From the NCBI GenBank assembly GCA_938015435.1, contig CALLPN010000008.1:62001-126000 (forward strand): a stretch of DNA of 64,000 bases. The letters are read 5' to 3'. This DNA comes from an uncultured Saprospiraceae bacterium. GTDB lineage: Bacteria; Bacteroidota; Bacteroidia; Chitinophagales; Saprospiraceae. Both the position numbers and the translations under genes were made by a program. Under the pieces are notes generated by a model. It was not told the origin of the DNA. It ran no database searches and saw only the letters and a list, made by a program, of their open reading frames with translations. Below, piece after piece: positions 36,057 through 45,761 of the stretch (position 1 is its first letter; each line of letters starts with the position of its first letter).

Positions 36057-36659
36057 ATGTCTGCACCTAATCCCAATCAGAAGTATCCACTCCAAGGATA
36101 TGACAAGTTATGTTTTCTTAAAAATGTAATTACAAATCCTAATATCATTGTGGGTGATTATACTTACTATGATGACATTAATGGTATCGAATCGTTTGAA
36201 AAAAACGTTAAGTACCATTTTGATTTTATTGGCGATCAATTAATCATTGGTAAGTTTTGTAGCATTGCGGCGGGAATTACTTTCATCATGAATGGTGGTA
36301 ATCATCTGACTGCTAGTATTTCTTCATTTCCATTTGCAATATTTGGAGAAGACTGGAGTCACGCAATGGATGAGAAGTCTTATCCCAGTAAAGGAAACAC
36401 CATTATAGGTAATGATGTGTGGATTGGGTACAATGCGACAATCATGCCTGGAATCACTATTGGTAACGGCGCTATAATAGCCGCTAACGCTACGGTAGTT
36501 AAAGATGTTGCTCCATATAGTATTGTCGGCGGAAACCCTGCTAAGGAGCTAAAAAAGCGTTTCTCAGATGAAAGAATAGAAGAGCTACTCAAATTACAAT
36601 GGTGGAATTGGGATATTAATAAGATTACTAAGAATGTAGCTTGGTTGACTTCTGTTTAA
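36057..36659 (+). CDS. Vat/CatB-type xenobiotic O-acetyltransferase
   Basis: A left-handed beta-helix (hexapeptide) acetyltransferase of 200 residues. It follows the Vat streptogramin-acetyltransferase pattern closely: NIIVGDYTYYDDINGIESFE, IGKFCSIAAGITFIMNGGNH (the catalytic histidine is in NGGNH near residue 83), IIGNDVWIGYNATIMPGITIGNGAIIAANATVV, and VGGNPAKELKKRFSDERIEELLKLQWWNWD. Acetyl-CoA dependent transfer to a hydroxyl group is known for the family. Whether a streptogramin or a native sugar or metabolite is the substrate cannot be told; a chromosomal setting without mobile genes favours a native role. It starts 8 bp after the LysM gene. Confidence 0.9.
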   Translation: MSAPNPNQKYPLQGYDKLCFLKNVITNPNIIVGDYTYYDDINGIESFEKNVKYHFDFIGDQLIIGKFCSIAAGITFIMNGGNHLTASISSFPFAIFGEDWSHAMDEKSYPSKGNTIIGNDVWIGYNATIMPGITIGNGAIIAANATVVKDVAPYSIVGGNPAKELKKRFSDERIEELLKLQWWNWDINKITKNVAWLTSV

Positions 36660-36752
36660 AAACGAGAAACGACTTTTACAAATCTACCTTTACGTTAAGA
36701 AGCTTCTATTTAATTTTGTATACATTACAAATTATGCTTCAAAATATTACAT

Positions 36753-36778
36753 ATACCTATATAGGTATTTTTTTTGTT
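36753..36778 (+). terminator. Possible terminator after the acetyltransferase gene
   Basis: A perfect 16 bp palindrome ATACCTATATAGGTAT followed directly by seven or more T. The stem is short and AT-rich, and it lies about 95 bp past the stop codon. Confidence 0.55.
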
Positions 36779-37525
36779 TGAAAGACTAGATCTATCTTAG
36801 AGTTATCTTATATTACAGCAAAGCAATTAAAAAATATATTTATTAAAATCTGCAGTGACTATTCCCAGAATAAAAATTATAATTATTTTCTTTAGTGCAA
36901 TTAATATATACCCTAGTTCCAATTCATTGATCGTTTCATCTATAGTTTGAATGATATATATATTTTACATGTTGCTGTTACTTCTTCCTTTATAGTTGTC
37001 ATGAGAAAAACGAATAAGAAGATGACAAGGCATCAAAGAAATTGGACTTTATAACTTAGAGTTAATAGATACTTTCAGTAATAATTTACAGCATGCTAAT
37101 ACAAATGGTTTTCCGAAGCAGAAGGGAATTATCAAAAATTCTATTCTCTTAGATTATTCGTGTAGACAAATGCAGTAGATAACATATAACTGGGACAAAT
37201 ATAAAATCCAATTCATCAGATTTGATATTATTTTATGACACGTCTCATATTATGGTTCACTTTATAGACACAAAACTTTAGCACCAACGAGAAGCTATTC
37301 AGGACAAAATAAGTAGTTGAAGCCAAATAGTCAAATGGATAGATGACATACAAAGTTTTACGCTGTCTATATATCAAATATTTCGTTGGATACATTAAGT
37401 ATAGGGATATGGAGACTACTGCAATATCACAGTGACTTTCAGCTATTGAAATAATTGCATTACAATTTAGATCTATATGGATGTAATAATGATATGTTCT
37501 CGAAATATCGTTCTGTATAAACAAA

Positions 37526-37558
37526 GAAAGAGCCCACCCGTATCAGATAGACTCTTTC
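37526..37558 (-). terminator. Rho-independent terminator of the TPR-PD40-SPOR gene
   Basis: On the minus strand GAAAGAGTCT pairs with GGGCTCTTTC (10 pairs, with G-U at the inner end) and is followed by TTTGTTTATA. It starts 35 bp past the stop codon. Confidence 0.7.
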
Positions 37559-37592
37559 GAAAACATGAAAAACTGTACTTATCTTAGAAGGA

Positions 37593-40061
37593 CTATTGCG
37601 TCCTGATTCTTTCTAATATTCCTCCATTATCAATTACTACTTCAGCATCCGCAAAACCTCGGTTAATAGCTCTAATTTTTGCTGCATGTGCTTCTTCAAT
37701 ATCTCCAAATCCACTTAGAATAAATATTGTCCAACCTCCTTTAGTCCATTGTTCAATTTCACCTAATTGCTTAGCACTTTTAATATCAAACCAAATAGGA
37801 TCTTCATAAGAAGCTAATCTAACTTTGTATTGAGTTCCTTTACTACTTGGAGCTGTATAATTAGACCCGTTATAATCGTATTCCTTTCCGGCTATGAATA
37901 ATTCCATGTTGGAAGTGTTAAGCGACTCTGAAGTAATGAAAGCATCATTATAACCCTGTGCTTTTACATTTCTTAACACCTTATTTGCTTCATATTTATC
38001 AGTGAAATAACCTAGTTTAATCTTAGTACTTGATTGACGGTACATCTTATAAATGTTACCATACTTGATTAGATTTTTGTAATCCGCTACATTACCCTTA
38101 CTTCTTGATAAAGAGGCTAACTGTATAAAGTAAGCATTGCTAATAGCTGGAAGCAGATCACCGTAAGCAACTCTTTTTGCTCCGGCCATATTGATATCGG
38201 CTGTTATAGATCTAGATCCAGGAACCTCCGTAATTAGTTTGGTAGCCGATGGTTTAGATGTAATTACGTTACTTACTACAGCCTCTTTTTCTTGTACTAC
38301 TGTTTCTTCATTTACTACTGCTTTTTCTTGATTTACCTTTTCTTCAACAATAGATTCTTCAACAGTTACTATTTCTGTATTTATTGGAACTTCAATATTA
38401 TTATTTAATTCCAAATTGTCAAGCTCTATTGTTGGCAATTCAGCTTTTTCATCTTCTATCGTTAAAGCTTGAGTTATTACTTCACCATCCTTTACAGTAC
38501 AAATCTTATTTTCTGCTACTTCGACTTCATGAGTTATTTCGATGGCTTCTTGATTGTTAGCGATTTTATGCTCTCCAACGATAGATAATACTTCAGATGA
38601 AACTTCAGTAGGGATAATTTCACTTACCACTACATTTCTATCTTCATTAGTTAACTCCTCATCAGCAGACAACACTTTAATATTAGTAACTTCTTCATTG
38701 GCTACTAACTGTACAGATGAACTATTTATAGCTTCTTGTATTACTACAGATGCTGGAACATAATCACCACCTAAAGCAAATGCCTCAGGGACATCTACGT
38801 CATTATAAATTTCATTGATACTATAAACAATTTCTTGAGATGTGGGAATTCCATAATATATATCATCACCTCCTCTACCTCCTAACCTATTAGACGAAAA
38901 GTATAAAACTTTATTTCCCATTTTTTGTGCGGGATAATAATCGTCACCAGGAGAGTTAATTCCGTTACCTAGATTTAATGGATAGGTCCATTCTCCCATA
39001 ACTACATCCGACTGAAACAAATCGTAACCTCCCATACCTGCATGATAATCGGAAGCAAAAAATAGATTCACACCATCAAAAAAAGGAGTAATTTCATTTC
39101 CAATAGAATTTATTTCTGCACCTAAGTTTTGCGGTGCAGTCCATTCTCCATCTTTACTATAAGATACATAAAGATCATATCCTCCAAATCCCCCTTGCCT
39201 ATTAGATGAGAAGTACAAAGCACTTCCATCAAATGCAAGGTGCGGAAAAGCTGTCGAGCTATTCACTTCATTATATTTAAATGGCACTTCATCAATAAAG
39301 TCTCCTCCATCAATCACCTGAGCAAAGTGAATAGCATGATCTTCATCTTTTTCAGCTACAGGTTCATGATTATTCATCACGTTAGAAGTAGTAAATGCAC
39401 AGATTTCATCATCTATTGAATAAGTCATGAAACCTAATCCATGTTGTGTTTTAAGAGCGGACCTTAATGGCATACTCTCGACACCATTCTTTTTGATATA
39501 TAATCTACATCCATCAACATCTGCATCTGAATCGTTATCTCTAAATGATGTAAAAACCATGTCATCCCCATAGAATTTCATTGCTATGTCTGATTGCTTA
39601 CTATTACAATCATCGAGCATCAATTCATATTTAGATTTTTCTCTCATGAGATTAAGAGCAAAATCACAACTCAGCATATAATGCTCAGCCAATTCTACAT
39701 CAACCATTTTATAATTAGAATAATAAGAAGCCGCATTATCATATTCCGCAATACTTTTTAGTAAATGACCATAATATAAATTATAAACAACCGGAACATC
39801 AGCGTTAGCCATTCCTATCTCGTACCATTCTTTTGCTTCTAATACTTTATTCGTTCTTCTAAGACATTCAGCAATCTGAAGCTTTAGTACATTTCTATCT
39901 GGATACTTAGCTAAAGCCTTGATATAAGTACTATAAGCCTTGTCATAGGCCCTTAATTCAAATTGCTTATTGGCCTTTTTGATGATCTTTTGCGCAGTAA
40001 GTGTCGTCGAAATACTTACTAAACAAAGCAATACCAGTAATTGTAATTTTCTAGTAATCAT
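37593..40061 (-). CDS. TPR-PD40 protein with C-terminal SPOR-like domain
   Basis: An envelope protein of 822 residues with a signal peptide (LLVLLCLVSISTTLTAQ). N-terminal TPR repeats (ANKQFELRAYDKAYSTYIKALAKYP) are followed by WD40-like PD40 repeats (TAFPHLAFDGSALYFSSNRQGGFGGYDLYV, ITPFFDGVNLFFASDYHAGMGGYDLF, YYPAQKMGNKVLYFSSNRLGGRGGDDIYY). This order is that of PorE/gliding-associated outer-membrane proteins, but the usual OmpA domain is missing: a Glu/Val/Asn/Thr-rich linker (about 430-600) leads to a SPOR-like repeat (AYFIQLASLSRSKGN, KIKLGYFTDKYEANKVLRNVKAQGY, TIFILSGFGDIEEAHAAKI). Peptidoglycan association through SPOR is inferred. Confidence 0.85.
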   Translation of the reverse strand: MITRKLQLLVLLCLVSISTTLTAQKIIKKANKQFELRAYDKAYSTYIKALAKYPDRNVLKLQIAECLRRTNKVLEAKEWYEIGMANADVPVVYNLYYGHLLKSIAEYDNAASYYSNYKMVDVELAEHYMLSCDFALNLMREKSKYELMLDDCNSKQSDIAMKFYGDDMVFTSFRDNDSDADVDGCRLYIKKNGVESMPLRSALKTQHGLGFMTYSIDDEICAFTTSNVMNNHEPVAEKDEDHAIHFAQVIDGGDFIDEVPFKYNEVNSSTAFPHLAFDGSALYFSSNRQGGFGGYDLYVSYSKDGEWTAPQNLGAEINSIGNEITPFFDGVNLFFASDYHAGMGGYDLFQSDVVMGEWTYPLNLGNGINSPGDDYYPAQKMGNKVLYFSSNRLGGRGGDDIYYGIPTSQEIVYSINEIYNDVDVPEAFALGGDYVPASVVIQEAINSSSVQLVANEEVTNIKVLSADEELTNEDRNVVVSEIIPTEVSSEVLSIVGEHKIANNQEAIEITHEVEVAENKICTVKDGEVITQALTIEDEKAELPTIELDNLELNNNIEVPINTEIVTVEESIVEEKVNQEKAVVNEETVVQEKEAVVSNVITSKPSATKLITEVPGSRSITADINMAGAKRVAYGDLLPAISNAYFIQLASLSRSKGNVADYKNLIKYGNIYKMYRQSSTKIKLGYFTDKYEANKVLRNVKAQGYNDAFITSESLNTSNMELFIAGKEYDYNGSNYTAPSSKGTQYKVRLASYEDPIWFDIKSAKQLGEIEQWTKGGWTIFILSGFGDIEEAHAAKIRAINRGFADAEVVIDNGGILERIRTQ

Positions 40062-40379
40062 GAGTCATTTAATTGGTTATGATGGTAAGTTGTTATGCCT
40101 TAGTAACTTACCTGATATATATCAATATATTAATATACCACAATCAAAGATATAAAAACTATTAGTTGCTAGGTAACTATATATGCTAAAATGTTTACAT
40201 ATGATTATTTTAACATGTATAAATAAATTTGGTTGTAGTGTTTAATTTAATATTGGCCTCGCAATTGTCTCTATGCACACTAATTACATTCAAGTCAATA
40301 ACTAGTGTATCTCAAATAGACTTAGTCAGATATTATTCATTATCTTTCCATATATCTATAACCCATATTAGATTTCGTC
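40062..40379. other. Divergent intergenic region with promoter box
   Basis: This 318 bp gap separates the TPR-PD40-SPOR gene and the subtilase gene. A TATCTTTG on the minus strand (40145-40152) fits the former. For the subtilase only an imperfect TATCTTTC (near 40341) is seen. No gene is supported. Confidence 0.45.
40084..40112 (-). promoter_or_regulatory. Leader hairpin upstream of the TPR-PD40-SPOR gene
   Basis: GGTAAGTT and AACTTACC form a perfect 8 bp stem with a 13-base loop, 23 bp upstream of the start codon and downstream of a minus-strand TATCTTTG box at 40145-40152. It would sit in the 5' leader. A regulatory role is only a guess. Confidence 0.35.
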
Positions 40380-43061
40380 ATGAAGAAATGCATCCAACTC
40401 CAACTGTTTACCACTATAATAATCAGTTTTTATCTCACCAGCACTCTAGATGCGCAGAGATTAGATCATGTGCAAGGAGATATCATGATATCATTAGAAT
40501 TGGAGAAACATCCTGATCAATTTACTCAACAGCTATCAAGGTCTATGGGCTTTGATTTAGAGATTAGTTATGAACAGGTAGCTTCATTACCTTTGAATGT
40601 CTGGTTATTGAAATTTGATTATAACACAGTAAATGAAATCACATTACTTCAGAAGGTTAAGTCTATTCCTAGTATTCATCATGCTCAATACAATCATGTC
40701 ATAAAACTTAGAAATACACCGGATGATCCTCGCTTTGATGAGCAATGGCAATATATAAACACAGGCATAAACACTGGAATAGCCGGAGCAGACCTCGATA
40801 TGGATCTCGCTTGGGATATTACGACTGGAGGTTTAACGGCCCAAGGTGATACTATAGTAGTCGCCGTAATTGATGATGGTATCGACCTTAATCATGAAGA
40901 TCTCAAGGCCAACTTGTGGAAAAACTATGCTGAGATTCCTGGCAATGGAATAGATGATGACAATAACGGTTATATTGATGATTATCTCGGTTGGAATAGC
41001 AATGAGGAGAATGATAATGTCTTTAATGACGACCATGGAACAAGCGTATCTGGAATCATTGGTGCCAAAGGTAATAATGGCGTAGGAGTGGCAGGAGTTA
41101 ACTGGGATGTAAAGATCATGACCATAAATGCGATTCCTGCTCCAGAGTCAGGAGTAGTAGCAGCTTATTCGTATGCTTGGTCTCAACGTAAAATATATAA
41201 TGACACCGACGGTGCTAAAGGAGCTTTCGTAGTAGCTACAAATTCTTCTTTTGGATTAGGTATATCGGCAGAAGAAGCACCTCTTTGGTGTGATTTTTAT
41301 AATATTTTGGGGCAAGAAGGTATTATTAATGCTGGAGCAACCAGTAATTCTAGTTTGAATGTGGATGTCACTGGTGATGTGCCTTCCAACTGTACTAGTG
41401 AATATCTTTTAGTAGTAACGAATATGCTCTGGACAGATGAGAAACGTAATGCTGCTGGATATGGTGCTAAGAGTGTAGATTTAGGAGCGTATGGTCAAAA
41501 TGTATTTACCACGTATCGAAACAATAGTTATAACGATTCTTTTGGTGGGACATCTGCCGCAACTCCGCATGTAACTGGTGTTGCAGCACTTTTGTATTCC
41601 ATGGATTGTGACGCTCTCATTATTGAAGCCAAAAACAATCCTTCGGGAGCAGCATTGGCCGTTAAGAACTATATTCTAAATGGAGTTATTCCCAATGAGT
41701 CTTTGCAAGGAATTACAACAACAGAAGGGAAGTTGAACACAGCAAACACATTGCAATTAGGTATAAATGCATGTAGTGATTGTCCGCCTCCTATTGCCAT
41801 AAGTGTAAATAATGAATTGCCCTTTTCTACTTCGTTAGATTGGTCGCAAGTCAACGGAGCTGATAATTATGATGTGCGATTTAGAGAAAGTGGATCCACC
41901 AATTGGACTGAAGTTTCTAATATATCTCCTCCCTATTCATTGGGAAACTTGTTAGCATGTACGATTTATGAAGTTGAAGTTAAATCTAACTGCATGCCTG
42001 GTAATAGTGATTATGGTTTTTCTCAATATATCATGACTACCGGTTGCTGTGAGTTGCCAGATGTAATATCTGTAGATAGCAACGATGACAATGTATTTTT
42101 TACCTGGGCTGAAGATGAGTTTGTATCTACATACGTACTAGAATATAGATTGTTAGGTTCTGAAGAATGGATTATGGAAACATTAAGTGAAAATAACTTT
42201 GTGTTGACAGATGTGACACCCTGTATCTCTTATGAAGCTAGATTGACTGCTATGTGTAGTGATTTTAGTTCGGTATCAGATGTAAGTGATATCATAATAT
42301 TTACCACTGAATGTGGATCTTGTACAGGAGCTGGATATTGCTCTTTAGAAGATATATTAGATAACGGATCTGAATGGATGGATAGTATTGCCATCGGCCA
42401 ACTCATGTTTCGAAGTGGAAAAGACGATAATGCTTATGGCAACTATCTAGGTGGCCCCAGTACTAGTCTTTTGAAAGGAAGTATCGTTCCGATCACATTG
42501 GTACCTGGTTTTACATCTACTTCCTATGATGAGTATTTCACAGTGTGGATAGATTGGAATAACGATGAGATATTTGATGATGCTACAGAACTAGTCTTCC
42601 AATCTATGGAGGCTACAGAGCAAGCCATTGACGGCACGGTATTTATTCCAGAGTCAGCGAATCTTGGAAGTACAAGAATGCGTATTGTAATGAATTTTGA
42701 ATCGAAAAAAGGACCCTGCGGTCCTGGATCACAATCATTTAGATTTGGGGAGGTAGAAGATTACTGTGTAGATATTACAGACGTTAACAATACTGACAAT
42801 CTACTCAATGGATTGGATATTACACTTTTGAAAAATCCCGTTGTAGAGTCCATTGAATTGAAAGTGATAACTGAATCATCTACAGATCTCGAGGTTAATG
42901 TATATACTATTGATGGCAAGCAAGTCATTTCTGATATTTGGAATGCTTCTGCTGGGATTACTAATCAAAATATTGGAGTGGAAAATCTGTCTAATGGCCT
43001 ATATTTAGTGAGAATATCTGACGGAACTAGATCTAATACATACAAGATCATCAAACTTTAG
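40380..43061 (+). CDS. Secreted subtilisin-like (S8) protease with GEVED domain and T9SS tail
   Basis: An 893-residue secreted serine protease. Signal peptide (about 1-26), inhibitor-like propeptide to about residue 115, then the S8 domain: catalytic Asp in VAVIDDGIDLNHEDL near residue 164, His in DDHGTSVSGIIGAKG near 218, Ser in GGTSAATPHVTGVAALL near 390. The insert GNGIDDDNNGYIDD is a calcium-binding-like loop. Two fibronectin III-like domains (about 465-640) follow, then a GEVED domain (FTVWIDWNNDEIFDDATEL ... FRFGEVEDYCVDI) and a T9SS sorting domain (VNVYTIDGKQVI ... NGLYLVRISDGTRSNTYKIIKL). Export and surface attachment by T9SS are inferred. Confidence 0.95.
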   Translation: MKKCIQLQLFTTIIISFYLTSTLDAQRLDHVQGDIMISLELEKHPDQFTQQLSRSMGFDLEISYEQVASLPLNVWLLKFDYNTVNEITLLQKVKSIPSIHHAQYNHVIKLRNTPDDPRFDEQWQYINTGINTGIAGADLDMDLAWDITTGGLTAQGDTIVVAVIDDGIDLNHEDLKANLWKNYAEIPGNGIDDDNNGYIDDYLGWNSNEENDNVFNDDHGTSVSGIIGAKGNNGVGVAGVNWDVKIMTINAIPAPESGVVAAYSYAWSQRKIYNDTDGAKGAFVVATNSSFGLGISAEEAPLWCDFYNILGQEGIINAGATSNSSLNVDVTGDVPSNCTSEYLLVVTNMLWTDEKRNAAGYGAKSVDLGAYGQNVFTTYRNNSYNDSFGGTSAATPHVTGVAALLYSMDCDALIIEAKNNPSGAALAVKNYILNGVIPNESLQGITTTEGKLNTANTLQLGINACSDCPPPIAISVNNELPFSTSLDWSQVNGADNYDVRFRESGSTNWTEVSNISPPYSLGNLLACTIYEVEVKSNCMPGNSDYGFSQYIMTTGCCELPDVISVDSNDDNVFFTWAEDEFVSTYVLEYRLLGSEEWIMETLSENNFVLTDVTPCISYEARLTAMCSDFSSVSDVSDIIIFTTECGSCTGAGYCSLEDILDNGSEWMDSIAIGQLMFRSGKDDNAYGNYLGGPSTSLLKGSIVPITLVPGFTSTSYDEYFTVWIDWNNDEIFDDATELVFQSMEATEQAIDGTVFIPESANLGSTRMRIVMNFESKKGPCGPGSQSFRFGEVEDYCVDITDVNNTDNLLNGLDITLLKNPVVESIELKVITESSTDLEVNVYTIDGKQVISDIWNASAGITNQNIGVENLSNGLYLVRISDGTRSNTYKIIKL

Positions 43062-43530
43062 TCGATATACTTATAATCTTCAGTATAAAAATTAGACTTC
43101 TTCCTTTTTATTGTACTTATTTAACTTGGAGTAAGAAATTCTGTATTTGAAAGAATTTCAAATGATAATTGTGGCTTTATAGTTACTATATAGCATGTAA
43201 ATCAAGCACTTAGCTATAAGTCAATATGTTTATCGCTTTTTGAGCTATCAAAAATGTTAGCCAACTGTCTTTTTTAGAATAATATTCTGAATTATTACTC
43301 AAGCAATCGAAATAGATCGATATTTCGTCTTATATTTGTACTATCAAAAATATTAATTGGCAAGTTGCAAATTATCTCTTCCCATGTTTACGAGTTTAGA
43401 GCTGATTAGTATTTGAGATTTATTCAGATACGGTTATTTGATTAAGTAAAATAGCTCATTGACGAAAGTCAATGAGCTATTTCTTTTTATTCTCTGATCT
43501 ATTATCGATTAATGGATCAAGGATGATAAT
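43062..43530. other. Intergenic region with possible short transcript
   Basis: This 469 bp gap lies between two convergent genes. It holds an inverted repeat CGAAATA-GATCGA-TATTTCG (43308-43327), a plus-strand TATATTTG box at 43331-43338 and a perfect terminator about 110 bp later. The unit could encode a small RNA, but no -33 element is seen. Confidence 0.4.
43450..43490. terminator. Strong, probably bidirectional terminator
   Basis: A perfect 14 bp stem AATAGCTCATTGAC / GTCAATGAGCTATT closed by a GAAA tetraloop, with TTCTTTTTA on the plus side and TTTACTTAAT on the minus side. It lies 50 bp past the stop of the minus-strand desaturase gene, so that gene is its main client. Confidence 0.85.
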
Positions 43531-44550
43531 CTATTTGAACCCATTTAGGCTTTGACCAGTAAATGTATCTGGAAATTCTTCTACCCCAGGGAATCCCAGT
43601 TTATTACTTCTCCCCTCTTTAGGTACATACGCAGTACCGAATATATAATCCCAACAAGCTAAAGTTAGTCCAAAATTAACTCCGTAATATCTATCCGATG
43701 GCAGGTCCTCTGTATGATGCCAAATATGCATTTCTGGACTATTAAATAATATTCGCATGATAGGACCTAAAACTAATACACCTACTGCACCAAGGCCTAA
43801 TATAACCGCCGCCTGTATAAGTAAAGATGGCTCTGTAAGGATAGACACATCAAATAACCCTCCAGCAATTACGATTCCTGACAACATACCCACGATTCCC
43901 CCTGTTACTTTTCCACTTACTGAGATGTTACTATGGTTAAAATGTCCCCAAGCCAATGTGAATATGTGAATAATGAAAAAATCGTGTAACCCAATACCAA
44001 GTAAGGCAAGTGGTATGTATTCCAGAGTACGATATACAATATTTTCCATCCAATGATATCTTAGGTGCGCAGCGAAGCCCATCTCTTGTACCGAATGATG
44101 CACCTTATGGAACTCCCACAATCTCTCAGACCTGTGAAGTAATCGATGTATCCACCATTGTACAAAATCACGTACAAAGAAGCCCACTAATAGAATGGCC
44201 CATATTGGCCAAGTATTCATAGGGTTACTTGCTTGCAAATCAAAACCTCCACTCAGAGCATGAATACCGTCATTAAATAGTTCTACAATTACATCAGATG
44301 CTGCATTGTAAATAACTAGCGAAAACAGGAAGAAATTGAAAAACATATAAAAACCATCCAACCAAAAATCTCTTCTTAAGACTTCTTGTTTCTTTCGCCA
44401 TGGAATTACCACTTCTAGCAAAAAGAAAAAGGCTGAAACTATTATCAACCACCAGAAATAAGACTTCCATGACGGGTTAGTGATATCATTCCAAAGATAA
44501 TTGGCGTAGCCGCCATATCCATTCAGAAATACTTTTAGGTAATTTTCCAT
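43531..44550 (-). CDS. Sterol desaturase / fatty acid hydroxylase family membrane protein
   Basis: A membrane di-iron oxygenase-like protein of 339 residues with about five or six membrane segments. The histidine clusters are HRLLH (near residue 140), HKVHHS (near 154) and, after further spans, HIWHH (near 275), with extra histidines in WGHFNHSN. This His-rich pattern binds two irons in the family and supports hydroxylation or desaturation of a lipid. The substrate is unknown. On the minus strand a TATATTTG box ends 4 bp before the ATG, so the transcript might be leaderless. Confidence 0.92.
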   Translation of the reverse strand: MENYLKVFLNGYGGYANYLWNDITNPSWKSYFWWLIIVSAFFFLLEVVIPWRKKQEVLRRDFWLDGFYMFFNFFLFSLVIYNAASDVIVELFNDGIHALSGGFDLQASNPMNTWPIWAILLVGFFVRDFVQWWIHRLLHRSERLWEFHKVHHSVQEMGFAAHLRYHWMENIVYRTLEYIPLALLGIGLHDFFIIHIFTLAWGHFNHSNISVSGKVTGGIVGMLSGIVIAGGLFDVSILTEPSLLIQAAVILGLGAVGVLVLGPIMRILFNSPEMHIWHHTEDLPSDRYYGVNFGLTLACWDYIFGTAYVPKEGRSNKLGFPGVEEFPDTFTGQSLNGFK

Positions 44551-44635
44551 AAATCAAATATATAAGTTCCCTAACAAAGAATGAGTTACTTAGGTTACAC
44601 AAAATCGTTATATGTCTGACAATATAAGTATTCAA

Positions 44636-45586
44636 TTACAAATTGATTTCCGAATCTATTATATATTCCTTGCTAACACCTAACGAAAGACTTGAAGCAT
44701 TCGTGACTTTACACTTTCGTAGTACGGGATTAAAATTGAAAAGCAGAGGGCCTTGTTCGTCATCACTTTCACCAGTAACATAGTCAATAACCACATGATC
44801 AAAATACATTTGAAATGATTTTAAACTTGGAGCATAGCTAGAAAAAGCGACATCTCCAGTTTTCAAATTCTTAAATGAGCTATTCTGAATGTTTATATTG
44901 TCACTATTGTAAAGGTCAATGTTGAAGCCAAACGAATTTTCAATTTGCATCTCAAAAATCAAAACGTTGGTCACTTCATCTGTATTAAACGCAGAAAGAG
45001 GTGTATTAGCCATTTCGATATAATCAAGAATGATATCTGAACTTTTTCTCATGGTAAGCATACGCTTCATACATTCGTCATTACGACAGACTTCCAATGC
45101 AGGATAAGCAATATCTAAGGTTAGATTGGTAAGCCATACACTTGAACTACCATAGATCATGATAGAAGTTAACTTAGGATCCACAAACTTTATCGTTGGT
45201 TTTCCTACACCCTGCAATTTGATGTGATGATAATTATTAAGCAATAATCTATTTTCTAGATGATAGACACCATCTTGAATCATAAGCACTCGATCAGAAC
45301 CTAATGCCGCAAACAATTCTGAAGGATTATATACTTGAAATGTATCTTGATATGATTGTTTAAGGCTAATATCCGGTGCATCATCATAGACCTTTGGTTT
45401 AGAATCTAGTAACTCCATGGGGATACCCATTATACTGTCATCCACATTATGATTAAGTTCTGTTGGGATCGAATGTGATGCCCTATTTTCATGTGCTTCA
45501 GCAATGGTCACCATATCATCAGAATCAGTTTTACAACCAATAACTAGGCTTAATCCAATAGCCAAAACGAAATACATTTTTAACAT
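44636..45586 (-). CDS. Lipoprotein with parallel beta-helix-like repeats
   Basis: A 316-residue lipoprotein: signal peptide with lipobox cysteine near residue 18 (VLAIGLSLVIGCKTDSDD). From about residue 85 the sequence is a run of short strands with asparagine and aliphatic residues in register (RLLLNNYHHIKLQGVGKPTIKF, SVWLTNLTLDIAYPALEVC, NVLIFEMQIENSFGFNIDLY, NINIQNSSFKNLKTGDVAF), as in pectate-lyase-like right-handed beta-helices. No catalytic site is recognised. A second in-frame ATG three codons in is equally possible as the start. Confidence 0.72.
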   Translation of the reverse strand: MLKMYFVLAIGLSLVIGCKTDSDDMVTIAEAHENRASHSIPTELNHNVDDSIMGIPMELLDSKPKVYDDAPDISLKQSYQDTFQVYNPSELFAALGSDRVLMIQDGVYHLENRLLLNNYHHIKLQGVGKPTIKFVDPKLTSIMIYGSSSVWLTNLTLDIAYPALEVCRNDECMKRMLTMRKSSDIILDYIEMANTPLSAFNTDEVTNVLIFEMQIENSFGFNIDLYNSDNINIQNSSFKNLKTGDVAFSSYAPSLKSFQMYFDHVVIDYVTGESDDEQGPLLFNFNPVLRKCKVTNASSLSLGVSKEYIIDSEINL

Positions 45587-45761
45587 AGTTCAAGAAATTA
45601 ATGTACTAACCTATCAAATGGTATCATTAGGAGAAAATTGTTTAACACGAAGTATTTGTACTTACAAACCTAACAACATATCTTATTTTTTGCACTATGT
45701 TTACCTTGTGGATAACAAAATCACCAATATTCACGTCTTATAGGTATAACATGCAATTTTT

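Larger units (their letters stand above)
36660..37592. other. Gene-poor AT-rich region of about 0.93 kb
   Basis: Apart from the possible terminator at its left end and the terminator at its right end I find no supported gene. A plus-strand stretch from about 37036 to 37155 reads as a plausible short peptide interrupted by stops, which could be a relic. A 98-codon minus-strand frame in the right half is dominated by Ile, Tyr and Ser with no recognisable domain and is probably spurious. Confidence 0.5.

Noticed and set aside
37036..37200. Plus-strand coding-like stretch interrupted by stops
   Set aside because: It might be a relic, but I could not match it to any family and it has no clear start, so it is only noted.
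37228..37524. Minus-strand open frame of 98 codons
   Set aside because: Composition is dominated by Ile, Tyr, Ser and Val with no domain, no plausible promoter and a neighbouring terminator; it looks like chance in AT-rich DNA.
40229..40516. Plus-strand open frame overlapping the subtilase start
   Set aside because: It conflicts with the signal peptide and propeptide of the subtilase, which are read in another frame.
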